From: Pantoea sp. Mb-10
GTDB lineage: Bacteria; Pseudomonadota; Gammaproteobacteria; Enterobacterales; Enterobacteriaceae
Reading direction: 5' to 3'
DNA length: 64,000 nt
Assembly: GCF_021272205.1 (NCBI RefSeq)
Contig: NZ_JAJSDX010000005.1
Span: 124,001-188,000 of the forward strand
Shown here: one piece after another, positions 30,604 to 40,485 of the stretch
Position numbering within the stretch: position 1 is the stretch's first letter
Layout of the letters: the number at the start of each line of letters is the position of its first letter
Made by a program: the position numbers and the translations under genes
Notes under the pieces: model-generated
What the model was told of the DNA's origin: nothing
Seen by the model: only the letters and a program-made list of their open reading frames with translations
Database searches by the model: none

Positions 30604-31381
30604 GTGTACCTCAGTTTATACATAGCCTGTTTTGTGACAGGAATTAAGTCTGCGTCGGTCCGGGTATTCCGCGCGAGATCGTTATTAGAAAGGAAAAACG
30701 GCGCCTAATTTGGCTGAATCAGGCCATCAGGGCAAGCACTTTTTACACGCTGGCAGGATCGCATCAGGTAGGGTGAATAGTGCGTATAAAAGTTTCAAGT
30801 CAGTGGTTAATGTTGCACTTAAGAAGTATATCAGGATAAAGCGCGTAATTGGAAATCTCCGGAAGCAATTTCCTGAAATTAACTGCTTGTGCTCCCTTTA
30901 TCAGCATATCTCGCTATAGCAGCGATATTTGGCCCGTTTTCATTGGGAGGTTGTGCAATAAATAGCCAAAAGGCTGACAAAAAGCGGCGTAAAACGGCCT
31001 CCTGCCCCATGCGAAGGTTAATATGTTGATCTGTATCACATTAATGCCAATAAATTACCGTCGTAAAAAAACTTTCTCAGGCGATATCGCCTATAGCATG
31101 GGTAAAACGCGCTTTTGCGGGGGAAGGAGAGAGAAATTCAGGTATGCGACGGGACAACGGCGCCATCGCCTTTACGCGGCCATGCTGAAGCAGGAGGCGC
31201 GCTCGCGGTAAGAAGGCAATGACGCGCACCCGCATGGGCATTGACGGTACTACGCACCGTGGCGTTGACGCACAAGGGATAGAGCAGAAAAGGAGGCGAT
31301 GGCTAACCGCCTGGTATCCTGCGGCAAACAGCCGCAGTCGTTAACGCCTTTGGTTGGGCGGTTACCCCGTGTCGGACAGCG
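30604..31381. other. 778-bp gene-free gap upstream of dtpA
   Basis: No open frame here has a ribosome site and family-like composition; a 62-codon plus-strand frame at 31023 looks random. Visible items are an FNR-like site TTGATCTGTATCAC (31026-31039, one mismatch in ten) and a perfect hairpin CTGCGGC-aaaca-GCCGCAG (31319-31337) close to the nth end. The gap could hide a small RNA or be the remains of a lost gene. Confidence 0.5.
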
Positions 31382-32016
31382 CTAACTGTCGGTTTTGGCG
31401 TCATACTCACAGAGATCTTCAATCAAACAAGATCCGCAGCGCGGCTTACGCGCGATGCACGTGTAGCGCCCGTGTAAAATCAACCAGTGGTGGCAGTCGA
31501 CTTTGAATGCGGCAGGAACCACTTTCAGCAATTTTTCCTCCACTTCCTCCACGTTCTTACCCGGCGCGAAGCGGGTAGGTTGCTAACGCGAAAAATGTGC
31601 GTATCGACGGCAATAGTGGGCCAGCCAAACGCCGTATTCAGCACCACATTGGCGGTTTTACGTCCTACGCCCGGTAAGGCTTCCAGCGCAGCGCGATCTT
31701 CTGGCACTTCGCCGCCGTGCTGCTCCAACAGGATACGGCAGGTCTTGATGACATTTTCCGCTTTGCTGTTGAATAAACCGATGGTTTTGATGTGCGCTTT
31801 GACGCCCTCTACCCCCAGCGCCAGCATGGAAGCGGGGGTATTCGCTACCGGGTAAAGTTTCGCCGTGGCTTTGTTCACGCTGACATCGGTGGCCTGCGCC
31901 GAGAGCAGCACCGCGATGAGCAACTCAAAGGGCGAGGTAAAATTGAGTTCCGTGGTCGGGTGCGGGTTGTTATCCCGCAGGCGCGTGAGGATGGCTAAAC
32001 GCTTTTCTTTGTTCAC
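31382..32016 (-). pseudogene. nth: Endonuclease III, broken by a one-base deletion
   Basis: Nth is the DNA glycosylase/AP lyase for oxidised pyrimidines. The frame from 32016 matches E. coli Nth up to residue 146 (IFRVSN), including Lys120 (GVGRKTANV) and Asp138 (VDTHIF). It then shifts and stops at 31525 after 17 unrelated residues. Downstream, a different frame resumes the family sequence (RFAPGKNVEEVEEKL, CHHWLILHGRYTCIARKP, CGSCLIEDLCEY) and ends at 31382. Total length 635 nt is one less than 212 codons: one base is missing near 31577. The break removes all four [4Fe-4S] cysteines. No homopolymer is present there, so a real mutation is plausible, but a sequencing error cannot be excluded. 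The start overlaps the rsxE stop (ATGA). Confidence 0.9.
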
Positions 32017-32714
32017 ACGGTTTGTCCGGTTTCGCCCTGCGACGCAGAAGCGGGCTGCGCAGCACGCTGTGCGGCGCGCTGCTTCATTTTTTGGTCAATC
32101 ATATATTTACCCGCCAGCAGCATGCCGAGGCCAATAAACGCACCCGGCGGCAGCATCGCCAGCAGCATGGGCGAATCGAAGTGGACCACTTCAATGCGCA
32201 GCGCTTTGGCCCACGGCCCCAGCAGCTGGTCAGCACCGTTAAAGAGCGTCCCGCTGCCGATCAGCTCGCGGATGGAACCTAGCGTGACCATCGCGCAGGT
32301 CGCCCCCATGCCGATGGCAAAGCCATCCAGCGCTGAGAGCGGAATGCTGCTCTTTGAGGCGACGGCTTCTGCCCGGCCCACCACGATGCAGTTGGTGACA
32401 ATCAGCGGAATAAAAATGCCCAGCGACTGATACAGCCCGTAGGCATAGGCGTTGATCAGCATCTGTACGCAGCTCACCACCGACGCGATGATCATCACGT
32501 AAATGGGAATACGGATCTCGCTGGGCACCCAGCGGCGCGAGGCCGAAATCGCGCTGTTGGTAATGGTCAGTACCAGCGTGGTTGCCAGCCCAAGCCCAAG
32601 GGCATTGGTGGCGGTTGAGGTCACGGCCAGCAGCGGACACAGCCCCAGCAGCTGCACCAGCGCCGAGTTGTTTTTCCACAGACCGCCAATTACTAAGTTC
32701 TTCGCTTCACTCAT
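32013..32714 (-). CDS. rsxE: RsxE, electron transport complex membrane subunit
   Basis: RsxE (RnfE family) is an integral inner-membrane subunit of the Rsx complex that reduces SoxR and keeps it off. It has 233 aa (E. coli 231) from the ATG at 32714. Several hydrophobic helices and the polar [12 protein letters not shown] segment, shared with RsxA, are seen. It overlaps rsxG and nth by four bases each. The C-terminus is Ala/Gln/Arg-rich. Confidence 0.95.
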   Translation of the reverse strand: MSEAKNLVIGGLWKNNSALVQLLGLCPLLAVTSTATNALGLGLATTLVLTITNSAISASRRWVPSEIRIPIYVMIIASVVSCVQMLINAYAYGLYQSLGIFIPLIVTNCIVVGRAEAVASKSSIPLSALDGFAIGMGATCAMVTLGSIRELIGSGTLFNGADQLLGPWAKALRIEVVHFDSPMLLAMLPPGAFIGLGMLLAGKYMIDQKMKQRAAQRAAQPASASQGETGQTV

Positions 32715-33340
32715 GGTGTTTCTCCACATTCAGGCAGCGAATCAAGCTTCGCTGGCAGCGTTTCAATCAGCAGGGTGGCGCGCTTGGTGGCATTGACGAC
32801 CGCACGCGGGGTAATGGTGGCACCGGTAAATTGGTCAAAGTCGCCGCCATCTTTCTTTACCGCAAACTGTTTGTCATCGGATCCGTGAACCACTTTGCCG
32901 CTGAAGCGTTTAATCCAGTCAGAAACGCGTAGCTCAATTTTATCGCCGAGGCCCGGCGTTTCATGGTGCTCTACCACGCGCACGCCCAGCACTTTACCGT
33001 GGAAATCGGCACCCACCAGCATCTGTATCGCCCCTGAGTAGCCATCGGGCGCGGTGGTTTCCAGCGCGGCTGCAACCGGCTGCCCGGCTTTGCGCGCCAC
33101 ATAAAGCGCATGCGGTTTGTCATTACCCAACGCGGCATTGGTCACCTGATAGCACGCCTGCTGGATATTATTGTCATAGATGTCCGGCGGCACCACTTGA
33201 TCGAGCAGCGCTTTCTGCTGCAATTGGGTCTGGTGCGCCACGGTCGGCTTGGTTACAGAGTTCACCACCGCCGTGAGGCCGGTTGTGATCACCGCGAAGG
33301 CGGCCAGCGTCACCGCATTTTTACGAATCGCATCGATCAT
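32711..33340 (-). CDS. rsxG: RsxG, covalent-FMN subunit
   Basis: RsxG (RnfG/NqrC family) has one N-terminal membrane anchor and a periplasmic domain carrying covalently bound FMN. It has 209 aa (E. coli 206). The flavinylation motif TGAT ends at Thr175 ([14 protein letters not shown]). Overlaps of four bases with rsxD and rsxE show tight coupling. Confidence 0.96.
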   Translation of the reverse strand: MIDAIRKNAVTLAAFAVITTGLTAVVNSVTKPTVAHQTQLQQKALLDQVVPPDIYDNNIQQACYQVTNAALGNDKPHALYVARKAGQPVAAALETTAPDGYSGAIQMLVGADFHGKVLGVRVVEHHETPGLGDKIELRVSDWIKRFSGKVVHGSDDKQFAVKKDGGDFDQFTGATITPRAVVNATKRATLLIETLPAKLDSLPECGETP

Positions 33341-34401
33341 TTTTCTTCCTTACGATGGCCGTAAACGCGCGGTTGCGTGTAGTAGTCAATCAGCGGCACG
33401 CAAATGTTGGCCAGCAGGACGGCAAACGCCACGCCATCGGGATAGCCGCCGAAGCTGCGGATCAGCCACACCAGTACGCCAATCAGTGCACCATAGATAA
33501 GGCGGCCGCGATTGGTGGTCGAGGCGGTAACCGGGTCGGTGGCAATAAAAAAGGCGCCCAGCATCGTGGCCCCGGAGAAGAGGTGGATCAACGGGGTATT
33601 GAGCGTCTGCGGTGAGAACAGCCAGCCCAGCGTGGCGCACACCGCCAGCGAAACCAAAAAGCTGACCGGGATGTGCCAGCGAATGGCGTTTTTTGCCAGC
33701 AGCAGCAGACCGCCCAGCAGATAGCCCAGATTAATCCACTGCCAGCCCAGACCTGCCAAAACGCCGCTGTAAATAGGCTGCGCCAGCAGCTGTTCAGCAC
33801 TGTGGCCGGCGCGCAGGCCGGTTTTGAAGCTGTCCAGCGGCGTCGCCTGACTGATGCCATCAACCCCCAGTTGCAGCTGTTGGAGCGTATCACCGCTGAG
33901 GGTGTGCTGGGTGAAGATCATGCTCAGCGTGTCTAACAGGCCGATCTTGACCGTTTGTAAGGATTCAGGCGGCAGCCAGCTAGTCATCTGCACCGGGAAG
34001 GAGATCAGCAGCACCACATAGCCGACCATCGCCGGGTTAAAGGGGTTTTGTCCTAGCCCGCCATAAAGCTGTTTGGCGATGACAATCGCGAACACGGTGC
34101 CAAGCACCACCAGCCACCACGGCGCCAAAGGAGGGATGCTGATCCCCAGCAGCAGCGCCGTGAGCAAGGCGGAATTATCGGCCAGGGTAGGAACCACCGG
34201 CGTTTTACGCAGACGCAGGATCGCGCCTTCGGTTAGCCAGGCGGTGAGTACCGCCAGCAGCACCTGAACTAAAAAGCCCACGCCAAAGAAATACCACTGC
34301 GCCGCCATACCGGGCAGCGCGGCAGCCACCACCAGTAACATGATGTTGCCGGTGCTGCGCCGATTATGGGTATAAGGAGAACTTGCGATACGAAAAGCCA
34401 T
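33337..34401 (-). CDS. rsxD: RsxD, membrane subunit with covalent FMN
   Basis: RsxD (RnfD/NqrB family) is a polytopic inner-membrane subunit, 354 aa (E. coli 352). The flavinylation motif SGAT is in [12 protein letters not shown], with [12 protein letters not shown] following. The stop overlaps rsxG by four bases, and rsxC ends directly before its start. Confidence 0.96.
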   Translation of the reverse strand: MAFRIASSPYTHNRRSTGNIMLLVVAAALPGMAAQWYFFGVGFLVQVLLAVLTAWLTEGAILRLRKTPVVPTLADNSALLTALLLGISIPPLAPWWLVVLGTVFAIVIAKQLYGGLGQNPFNPAMVGYVVLLISFPVQMTSWLPPESLQTVKIGLLDTLSMIFTQHTLSGDTLQQLQLGVDGISQATPLDSFKTGLRAGHSAEQLLAQPIYSGVLAGLGWQWINLGYLLGGLLLLAKNAIRWHIPVSFLVSLAVCATLGWLFSPQTLNTPLIHLFSGATMLGAFFIATDPVTASTTNRGRLIYGALIGVLVWLIRSFGGYPDGVAFAVLLANICVPLIDYYTQPRVYGHRKEEK

Positions 34402-36822
34402 TTATTCCTCAGTGTTCAACGGCTGCTGCGCTTTTCGCGCTTTGGCACGGGCGATCGCGGCAGCGATGGCCGCTTTACGGGGATCGTCGGAGTCAGACGA
34501 CGCCTCGGCTTGCGCTTGAGCAGCGGACGCTGCGTCGGTTTCGGCGGGCGTCTCAGACGCCGCAGCCGCTGCCGCTTTTTTCGCTTTGGCGCGGGCAATG
34601 GCTGCTGCGACGGCGGCTTTGCGCGGATCCTGCTCGGCGGCGGGCGCGTCGTCAGCGGCAGTCGTTGCCTCAGACGCCGCCGCCGCCGCTTTTTTCGCTT
34701 TAGCGCGGGCAATGGCCGCTTCTACTGCGGCTTTGCGCGGATCCTGCTCGGCGGCGGGCGCGTCGTCAGCGGCAGTCGTTGCCTCAGACGCCGCCGCCGC
34801 CGCTTTTTTCGCTTTGGCGCGGGCGATGGCCGCTTCTACTGCGGCTTTGCGCGGATCCTGCTCGGCGGCGGGCGCGTCGTCAGCGGCAGTGGTTGCCTGA
34901 GACGATGCTTCCGCTGCTTTTTTCGCTTTGGCGCGGGCAATGGCTGCTGCGACAGCAGCCTTGCGCGGATCCTGCTCGGCGGCGGGCGCGTCGTCAGCGG
35001 CAGTTGATGCCTGAGACGAGGCTTCCGCTGCTTTCTTCGCTTTGGCGCGGGCAATGGCTGCTGCGACGGCAGCCTTGCGCGGATCCTGCTCGGCGGCGGG
35101 CGCGTCGTCAGCGGCAGTTGATGCCCCAGACGAGACTTCCGCTGCTTTTTTCGCTTTGGCGCGCGCAATGGCCGCTTCTACGGCGGCTTTGCGCGGATCG
35201 CCGGATTGGCGGCTCAGGGGTTCTGTCTCTGCCTGCTTTACAGCCTGCTGTGCCAGCGCCTGAGCATGACGCGCTTCGCGCTCAGCCAGTTGCTGCTCGG
35301 CACTTTTCGCCTCGCGCGCCTTCACGCGCGCCGTGGCCGCGTCCAGTTCGCCGCGTGCGCTGCCTGCGACACGCTGCTTAGCGTGCTCATGACGCGCCTC
35401 ACGCGCCTGTTTTTCCCGTTCAAGTCGGGCCTGGCGCGCCTCAAAGCGCGCTTTGGCTTCCGCCGTGCGGCGCGCTTCTAAATCAATCGCGCGCAGCTCG
35501 GCTTTTTCCTGACGGTAGTACTGCACCAAGGGAATGTTGCTGGGGCAGACGTAGGCGCAGGCACCGCACTCAATACAATCATCGATATTGTGCGCGCGCG
35601 CTTTGTCATGATCGCCGCCCTGGCTGTACCAGAAAAGCTGCTGCGGCAGCAAATTGGCGGGACAGGCATCGGCACAGGCGCTACAGCGAATGCACGATTG
35701 TTCTTGCTGATCGTGTCCCATCTCTGTAGCGGACGGGGCCAGGATACAGTTGGAAATTTTCACCAGCGGCACATCCAGCGAGGGCAGGGTAAAGCCCATC
35801 AGTGGACCGCCCATGATCACCATCTGCTTGCTGCCGGGCCGGAAGCCCACGTGACGCAGCAGGTGACTGACGGGCGTGCCGAGTCGTCCCCAGACGTTGC
35901 GCGGCTGGGCGATCGCCTCACCGGTAAGGGTCACCACGCGCTCGGTGATCGGCTCACCGTCGACGATGGCACGTTTTACCGCCCACGCGGTGCCGACGTT
36001 TTGCATCAGCACGCCGATATCCGTTGAGCGCCCGCCGTGCGGCACTTCGCGACCGGTCAGAATCTTAGTCAGCTGCTTAGCGCCGCCTGAAGGATATTTG
36101 GTGGGGATCACGCGCAGCTGCAGCTCACGATCGCCGCCCAGCGCTTGCTTCAGCGCCGCAATGGCCTGCGGCTTGTTATCTTCGATGCCAATCAGCACGC
36201 GCTCGGCCTGCAGCACCCAGGCGAGAATACGGCAGCCTTCCAGCACTTCAGCAGCGCAGTCCTGCATCAAACGATCGTCAGCGGTGATATAGGGTTCGCA
36301 CTCGGCGGCGTTGATAATCAGCGTCTTCACGCCGCGCAGGCCGCCGCGCAGCTTCGTAGAGGTGGGGAAACCGGCGCCGCCGAGTCCGGCCACGCCCGCA
36401 GCATGAATGCGCTTTACCACCTCTTCGCGTGAAAGGGCGCGATAGTCAGGCTGGGGATCCAGTGTGGTCCAGCGGTCTTCGCCGTCGGCGCGCAAGAACA
36501 CGCACAGTTCGGATAAGCCAGAGGGATGGGCCGTCATGTGCGGCGCGATGGCTTCAATGATGCCAGACGTTGGCGCATGCACCGGCAGCATCCGCCCGTG
36601 ACCAAAGGTCAAGGGATCGCCGCGCAGGACGCGATCGCCAGGCGATACGCAGAGTTCGCCTTCGTGGCCGATATGCTGCTTGAGCGGAATAATCAATCTT
36701 TCAGGCAGCGGCAGCGTGCTCAACGGCGTACCGTTGGACTGGGTTTTCATCTCAGGCGGATGAATGCCGCCCTGAAAATCCCACAATTTCTCTTTGCGGA
36801 AGAGATTCAATAGATTACGCAT
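34402..36822 (-). CDS. rsxC: RsxC, peripheral Fe-S/flavin subunit with extended repeat tail
   Basis: RsxC (RnfC family) is the cytosolic electron-entry subunit. It has 806 aa against about 740 in E. coli. The N-terminal barrel-sandwich and Rossmann-like region includes [16 protein letters not shown], a flavin/NADH-type site. Two [4Fe-4S] ferredoxin motifs follow: [12 protein letters not shown] and [12 protein letters not shown] near residues 370-420. A long Ala/Arg/Lys/Glu coiled segment leads into seven tandem DPRKAA-containing repeats of about 38 residues (570-806). The extra length comes from these repeats. The start overlaps rsxB by eight bases. Confidence 0.95.
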   Translation of the reverse strand: MRNLLNLFRKEKLWDFQGGIHPPEMKTQSNGTPLSTLPLPERLIIPLKQHIGHEGELCVSPGDRVLRGDPLTFGHGRMLPVHAPTSGIIEAIAPHMTAHPSGLSELCVFLRADGEDRWTTLDPQPDYRALSREEVVKRIHAAGVAGLGGAGFPTSTKLRGGLRGVKTLIINAAECEPYITADDRLMQDCAAEVLEGCRILAWVLQAERVLIGIEDNKPQAIAALKQALGGDRELQLRVIPTKYPSGGAKQLTKILTGREVPHGGRSTDIGVLMQNVGTAWAVKRAIVDGEPITERVVTLTGEAIAQPRNVWGRLGTPVSHLLRHVGFRPGSKQMVIMGGPLMGFTLPSLDVPLVKISNCILAPSATEMGHDQQEQSCIRCSACADACPANLLPQQLFWYSQGGDHDKARAHNIDDCIECGACAYVCPSNIPLVQYYRQEKAELRAIDLEARRTAEAKARFEARQARLEREKQAREARHEHAKQRVAGSARGELDAATARVKAREAKSAEQQLAEREARHAQALAQQAVKQAETEPLSRQSGDPRKAAVEAAIARAKAKKAAEVSSGASTAADDAPAAEQDPRKAAVAAAIARAKAKKAAEASSQASTAADDAPAAEQDPRKAAVAAAIARAKAKKAAEASSQATTAADDAPAAEQDPRKAAVEAAIARAKAKKAAAAASEATTAADDAPAAEQDPRKAAVEAAIARAKAKKAAAAASEATTAADDAPAAEQDPRKAAVAAAIARAKAKKAAAAAASETPAETDAASAAQAQAEASSDSDDPRKAAIAAAIARAKARKAQQPLNTEE
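34430..35199 (-). repeat. Seven-copy coding tandem repeat in rsxC
   Basis: Seven units each begin DPRKAA followed by AAIARAKA(K/R)KA. Five internal units are about 114 bp long and nearly identical at DNA level, with the spacer [11 protein letters not shown] repeated. The last two units are diverged. The near-identity of the central copies points to recent slippage or recombination. Confidence 0.95.
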
Positions 36823-37393
36823 GGCTGTCTACCGTGATCACCCTTACAGGAATGGTGTTGAGATCCCACTTCCAGTTGGCCGTGGTGGTGGCCACCGGAC
36901 GCATCTCAATGCAGTCAGTTGGGCAGGGCGCCACGCAGAGATCGCAGCCGGTGCACACATCGCTCAGTACGGTATGCATGGCGCGGGTCGCACCCACGAT
37001 GGCATCAACCGGACACGCCTGAATACACTTGGTGCACCCGATGCAGTTGGCTTCATCAATCCATGCCACGGTGCGCACCGGTTCCAGCACGCTCTGATCG
37101 CCGTCCAGCGGCTGCGGCTCCACGTTCAGCAGCGCGGCCAGTTTCAGCATGGTCTGTTCACCGCCGGGGGCGCATTTGTTAATGGCTTCGCCGTTGTTGC
37201 CCACCGCATCGGCGTAGGGACGGCAGCCGGGATAGCCGCACTGTCCGCATTGGCTTTGCGGCAAAATGGCGTCGATTTGCTCCACAATCGGATCGTCTTC
37301 CACCGCGAAGCGCCGCGAGGCGTATCCCAGTAGCGCCCCAAATACCAGGCTTAGCGCGGCCAATACCGCGATAGCAATCCAAATCGCACTCAT
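36815..37393 (-). CDS. rsxB: RsxB, ferredoxin-type subunit
   Basis: RsxB (RnfB family) has 192 aa, E. coli length. An N-terminal membrane anchor (about 5-24) is followed by a [13 protein letters not shown] cluster motif with a later Cys, then two ferredoxin motifs [12 protein letters not shown] and [12 protein letters not shown]. It passes electrons towards SoxR. It overlaps rsxA by one base and rsxC by eight. Confidence 0.97.
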   Translation of the reverse strand: MSAIWIAIAVLAALSLVFGALLGYASRRFAVEDDPIVEQIDAILPQSQCGQCGYPGCRPYADAVGNNGEAINKCAPGGEQTMLKLAALLNVEPQPLDGDQSVLEPVRTVAWIDEANCIGCTKCIQACPVDAIVGATRAMHTVLSDVCTGCDLCVAPCPTDCIEMRPVATTTANWKWDLNTIPVRVITVDSHA

Positions 37394-37974
37394 CAGAATT
37401 TCACCAGCCCGGTAAAGCCCATAAAGGCCAGCGCCATTAATCCTGCGGTGATCAAGGCAATAGAATTGCCCTTGAAGGGGGCCGGCACATTGGCCAGCAC
37501 CAGACGTTCACGCATGCCGGCAAACAGCACCATCACCAGCGAAAAGCCCAGCGAGGCGCTGAAACCGTACAGCGCGGCCTGCAGAAACGTATGATTGAGG
37601 TTCACGCTCAGCAGCGGTACGCCCAGCACGGCGCAGTTGGTGGTGATCAGCGGCAAGAAAATCCCTAACAGGCGATAGAGTGACGGACTGGTTTTACGCA
37701 CCACCATCTCGGTGAACTGCACCACCACCGCAATCACCAGGATATAGGCCATGGTGCGCAGATAGACGAGGTCGAGCGGCACCAAAATTAAATGGTTAAC
37801 CAGCCACGCGCAAATGGCGGCAAGGGTGATCACAAAGGTGGTGGCAAGTCCCATGCCAATGGCCGTTTCCAGTTTTTTTGACACGCCCATAAACGGGCAG
37901 AGGCCGAGGAATTTCACCAACACGAAGTTGTTTACCAGCACGGTGCCAATAAAGAGAAGCAGATAGTCGGTCAT
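37393..37974 (-). CDS. rsxA: RsxA, membrane subunit
   Basis: RsxA (RnfA family) is a six-helix inner-membrane protein of 193 aa, the same length as in E. coli. It has the [16 protein letters not shown] segment, homologous to that in RsxE, whose Cys helps hold a membrane [2Fe-2S] cluster in Rnf/Nqr structures. It is the first gene of rsxABCDGE-nth. Confidence 0.97.
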   Translation of the reverse strand: MTDYLLLFIGTVLVNNFVLVKFLGLCPFMGVSKKLETAIGMGLATTFVITLAAICAWLVNHLILVPLDLVYLRTMAYILVIAVVVQFTEMVVRKTSPSLYRLLGIFLPLITTNCAVLGVPLLSVNLNHTFLQAALYGFSASLGFSLVMVLFAGMRERLVLANVPAPFKGNSIALITAGLMALAFMGFTGLVKF

Positions 37975-38095
37975 TTTTTAACCTGGGAAGCCAAAAGGCC
38001 ACTATTATCCGGAAATGAGAGATGCATCTCAACCTTTACAAAAAGTGGCGCCGGGTCAACCGCACTCAGGACCACATTGCTGACAAAAAAGCGCA

Positions 38096-38539
38096 TCAGG
38101 GACGGACAAAGGTGTGCTTTACGCGCTGTGAACGCTTGAAATAGGGCACAAAAACCGCGGCTGCGAGCAGAGACAGCAGCAGCGTTTGTAACGCTTTGCC
38201 ATCCGCAACCGGGGTAAAGGCAAAGGTTTTCAGGGCCAACAGGACGGTCATCAGCAGCCACAGGGTGAAATGGCGCGGTAAGCGGCGCGAACGCTGGCAG
38301 AAAATCCAGCATACCCACAGGCTGTAAAGCCATACGCCGGCTGCGGTCAGTAGCGAAATGGCCCACTGCGTCAGCAAGGTACCACCCTGCGTAAACAGCG
38401 TCTGACGCAGTGCGCCGTCGAACAGGGGGCTGAGATACATCGCCAGCACCAACGCGCTGGTTAGCATGGTCATGATCAACCACGCGAGCGGCAGCAGCAA
38501 CCAGCCCGCAATGCGCGGCGGAGTAAGCGATTCGTTCAT
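38096..38539 (-). CDS. ydgK: DUF2569 inner-membrane protein YdgK
   Basis: A small inner-membrane protein of unknown function, 147 aa from the ATG at 38539 (a second ATG lies three codons upstream). Four hydrophobic segments are visible. The N-terminal TPPRIAGWLLLPLAWL and the C-terminal VPYFKRSQRVKHTFVRP match E. coli YdgK. It lies upstream of rsxA as in E. coli, with a 121-bp gap. Confidence 0.88.
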   Translation of the reverse strand: MNESLTPPRIAGWLLLPLAWLIMTMLTSALVLAMYLSPLFDGALRQTLFTQGGTLLTQWAISLLTAAGVWLYSLWVCWIFCQRSRRLPRHFTLWLLMTVLLALKTFAFTPVADGKALQTLLLSLLAAAVFVPYFKRSQRVKHTFVRP

Positions 38540-38633
38540 TTTATGCATCCAGTCAGGAGAGAAGGGCGTGGGTAAAGCGTGCGGAAGGCGCGCCTGCGGA
38601 GAACAGCGTCAAAGCAACGCGACGGACTCTCCT

Positions 38634-38849
38634 TTACATCACATAGTGCCAGACAGATTTCGGTACGCAGCCCAGATCGTAAAGGCGGCCTCCAGAAACC
38701 AATTCTGCCCGACGGTGATCGGCTGCGCGGTACATATTAATGATCTCGCTGTCATCGGTGAGTGAGTAATTGAGGTGATCGTAGAGCTTTTCCAGACTCT
38801 CAAGGTTGTTCACTTTGCGGAATTTCAGCAGGTAATCGAGCGCGGTCAT
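38634..38849 (-). CDS. cnu: Hha-family nucleoid modulator Cnu (YdgT)
   Basis: Cnu is an Hha/YmoA-like protein that binds H-NS or StpA and modifies silencing; E. coli Cnu also binds oriC. It has 71 aa from the ATG at 38849, the exact family length. The sequence [22 protein letters not shown] and [22 protein letters not shown] is nearly that of E. coli. A small frame with a strong ribosome site overlaps its start. Nothing else of coding nature is seen between ydgK and cnu. Confidence 0.95.
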   Translation of the reverse strand: MTALDYLLKFRKVNNLESLEKLYDHLNYSLTDDSEIINMYRAADHRRAELVSGGRLYDLGCVPKSVWHYVM

Positions 38850-38985
38850 GAGTGCCATTTATTATATAGGGTGTCGAAGTGCCCAAGTATAGGGAGCGCA
38901 CCGACAGAGTCCATATTGGGTGCGCAAAAAAATGTAAAATCAGATTAAGTGCGCAATTGGCATCGGCAACGACTGTTTTCGTCAC
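38800..38985 (-). CDS. Candidate small ORF overlapping the cnu start
   Basis: A GTG-start frame of 61 codons is preceded by GAGGAGGT with a short spacer (TAAA before GTG in part), one of the strongest ribosome sites in the window. It ends 50 bp inside cnu in another frame. No family is recognised, and it does not resemble E. coli blr, which lies at a similar place. It might be a leader peptide affecting cnu translation, or the site may be chance. Confidence 0.35.
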   Translation of the reverse strand: MTKTVVADANCALNLILHFFAHPIWTLSVRSLYLGTSTPYIINGTHDRARLPAEIPQSEQP

Positions 38986-39161
38986 TTTACCTCCTCAGCG
39001 CCCGGCACCCGCAAGTCCGCATCAACCTGCGCGACGTTGAGCCGAAGCGCGGCACGCAACGCGGAACAGCGCAGGCCGCCCGGCACCGTGGGCTCAGGCG
39101 TTTGGGTTAATGCTTATTCACGCTACCTGCTACGCCGCCTTGAAAGACGTGCTTTTGCAAG

Positions 39162-39177
39162 TGTGGCTGACGTCACA
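39162..39177. promoter_or_regulatory. CRP-like site upstream of ytfQ
   Basis: TGTGGCTGACGTCACA matches the CRP consensus TGTGA-N6-TCACA at nine of ten positions. It lies about 300 bp upstream of ytfQ in the 624-bp gap after cnu. A weaker second site is at 39380-39395. Confidence 0.5.
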
Positions 39178-39228
39178 AAATTCACCTTTATCTGTGGCGA
39201 AGCGCCGTAACCATTCTTTACGCGATAG

Positions 39229-39244
39229 CTGTAATCGTTTCCAG
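39229..39244. promoter_or_regulatory. GalR/GalS-like operator upstream of ytfQ
   Basis: CTGTAATCGTTTCCAG is a dyad matching the GalR/GalS consensus GTGKAANCGNTTNCAC at 11 of 13 defined positions. It lies 230 bp upstream of ytfQ. Control of a galactofuranose importer by a galactose repressor makes physiological sense. The rest of the gap 38986-39473 holds no gene. Confidence 0.55.
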
Positions 39245-39473
39245 GCAGGGCAATCATAAACGATTCTGTTTATTAACTTTATTTATAGCGCGTAGAAAAA
39301 GCCATCAGGCGTTTTGTCCATAATTGCACAAGTGATTTACTGCAACCTATTGATGTAACTCCTTTAATTCACTCTGAATTGTGAACTGCGTCGCGCTAGT
39401 TTCCCCGTTTTTACGCCAAGCTTAAGCCGCGTTTGTACCCCGACAACACACTCCCTTCAGAGGAATGACAACT

Positions 39474-40430
39474 ATGTGGAAACGTTTACTCTTGACCGCC
39501 ATGGTCAGCGCTGCGCTCAGCGGTATGGCCTCCGCCGCAGACATGACGGTGGGCTTCTCGCAGGTAGGCTCGGAATCAGGCTGGCGCTCTGCAGAAACCA
39601 ACGTGGCGAAAAGTGAAGCGCAAAAGCGCGGTATTACCCTGAAAATCGCCGATGGTCAGCAGAAGCAGGAGAACCAAATTAAAGCCGTGCGTTCCTTTAT
39701 CGCGCAGGGTGTGGATGCCATCTTCATCGCGCCCGTGGTGCAAACCGGATGGGAGCCGGTGCTGGAAGAAGCCAAAGACGCCAAGATCCCCGTTTTCTTG
39801 CTGGATCGCGCCATTGTGGTGAAAGACAAGTCGCTCTACATGTCCGTGATCACCGCCGATAACGTGCTGGAAGGTAAGCTCATCGGCGACTGGCTGGTGA
39901 AAACCGTCGGCAATAAACCCTGTAACGTGGTGGAACTGCAGGGCACCGTGGGTGCCAGCGTCGCCATCGATCGTAAAAAAGGGTTCGCTGAAGCCATCAG
40001 CGGCCATAACAACATCAAAGTGGTGCGCTCGCAATCTGGCGACTTTACCCGCAGCAAAGGTAAAGAGGTCATGGAAAGCTTTATCAAAGCGGAGAACAAC
40101 GGCAAAAACATCTGCATGGTGTATGCGCACAACGATGACATGGCGATCGGTGCCATTCAGGCCATTAAAGAGGCCGGCCTGAAACCCGGTAAAGATATCC
40201 TGACCGGCTCCATTGATGGCGTACCGGACATCTATAAAGCCATGCTGGCAGGCGAAGCCAATGCCAACGTCGAGCTGACGCCAAACATGGCCGGCCCGGC
40301 GTTTGATGCGCTGGAAAAATTCAAGAAAGACGGCACTGTTCCGCCAAAAATCATTAAAACCGAATCGAAATTGTTCCTGCCCGCCGACGCGCAGGCTGAA
40401 CTCGATAAAAAGAAAAACATGGGTTACTGA
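39474..40430 (+). CDS. ytfQ: Galactofuranose-binding periplasmic protein YtfQ
   Basis: YtfQ is the substrate-binding protein of the YtfQRT-YjfF ABC importer, shown in E. coli to bind galactofuranose. The ATG at 39474 gives 318 aa with a Sec signal peptide ending ASA-AD near residue 21. The mature start MTVGFSQVGSESGWR and long stretches after it match E. coli almost exactly. A hairpin terminator before ytfR probably keeps the binding protein in excess. Confidence 0.97.
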   Translation: MWKRLLLTAMVSAALSGMASAADMTVGFSQVGSESGWRSAETNVAKSEAQKRGITLKIADGQQKQENQIKAVRSFIAQGVDAIFIAPVVQTGWEPVLEEAKDAKIPVFLLDRAIVVKDKSLYMSVITADNVLEGKLIGDWLVKTVGNKPCNVVELQGTVGASVAIDRKKGFAEAISGHNNIKVVRSQSGDFTRSKGKEVMESFIKAENNGKNICMVYAHNDDMAIGAIQAIKEAGLKPGKDILTGSIDGVPDIYKAMLAGEANANVELTPNMAGPAFDALEKFKKDGTVPPKIIKTESKLFLPADAQAELDKKKNMGY

Positions 40431-40439
40431 TCCCCGCAG

Positions 40440-40460
40440 CCGCCCTTCGGGGCGGTTTTT
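40440..40460 (+). terminator. Attenuating terminator between ytfQ and ytfR
   Basis: CCGCCC-ttcg-GGGCGG with a UUCG tetraloop followed by five T, 10 bp after the ytfQ stop. Partial termination here would make ytfQ mRNA more abundant than that of the transporter core. Confidence 0.85.
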
Positions 40461-40485
40461 CATGACGTAAGCGAGGTAGAACCTG

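Noticed and set aside
34430..35199. Regular repeats that could be taken for a CRISPR array
   Set aside because: The units are 114 bp, in frame, and encode the conserved RsxC tail; there are no short repeats with unique spacers and no cas genes.
34366..35381. Long plus-strand open frames antisense to rsxC
   Set aside because: They arise from the GC-rich tandem repeats; composition is low complexity, without ribosome sites, and rsxC on the other strand is certain.
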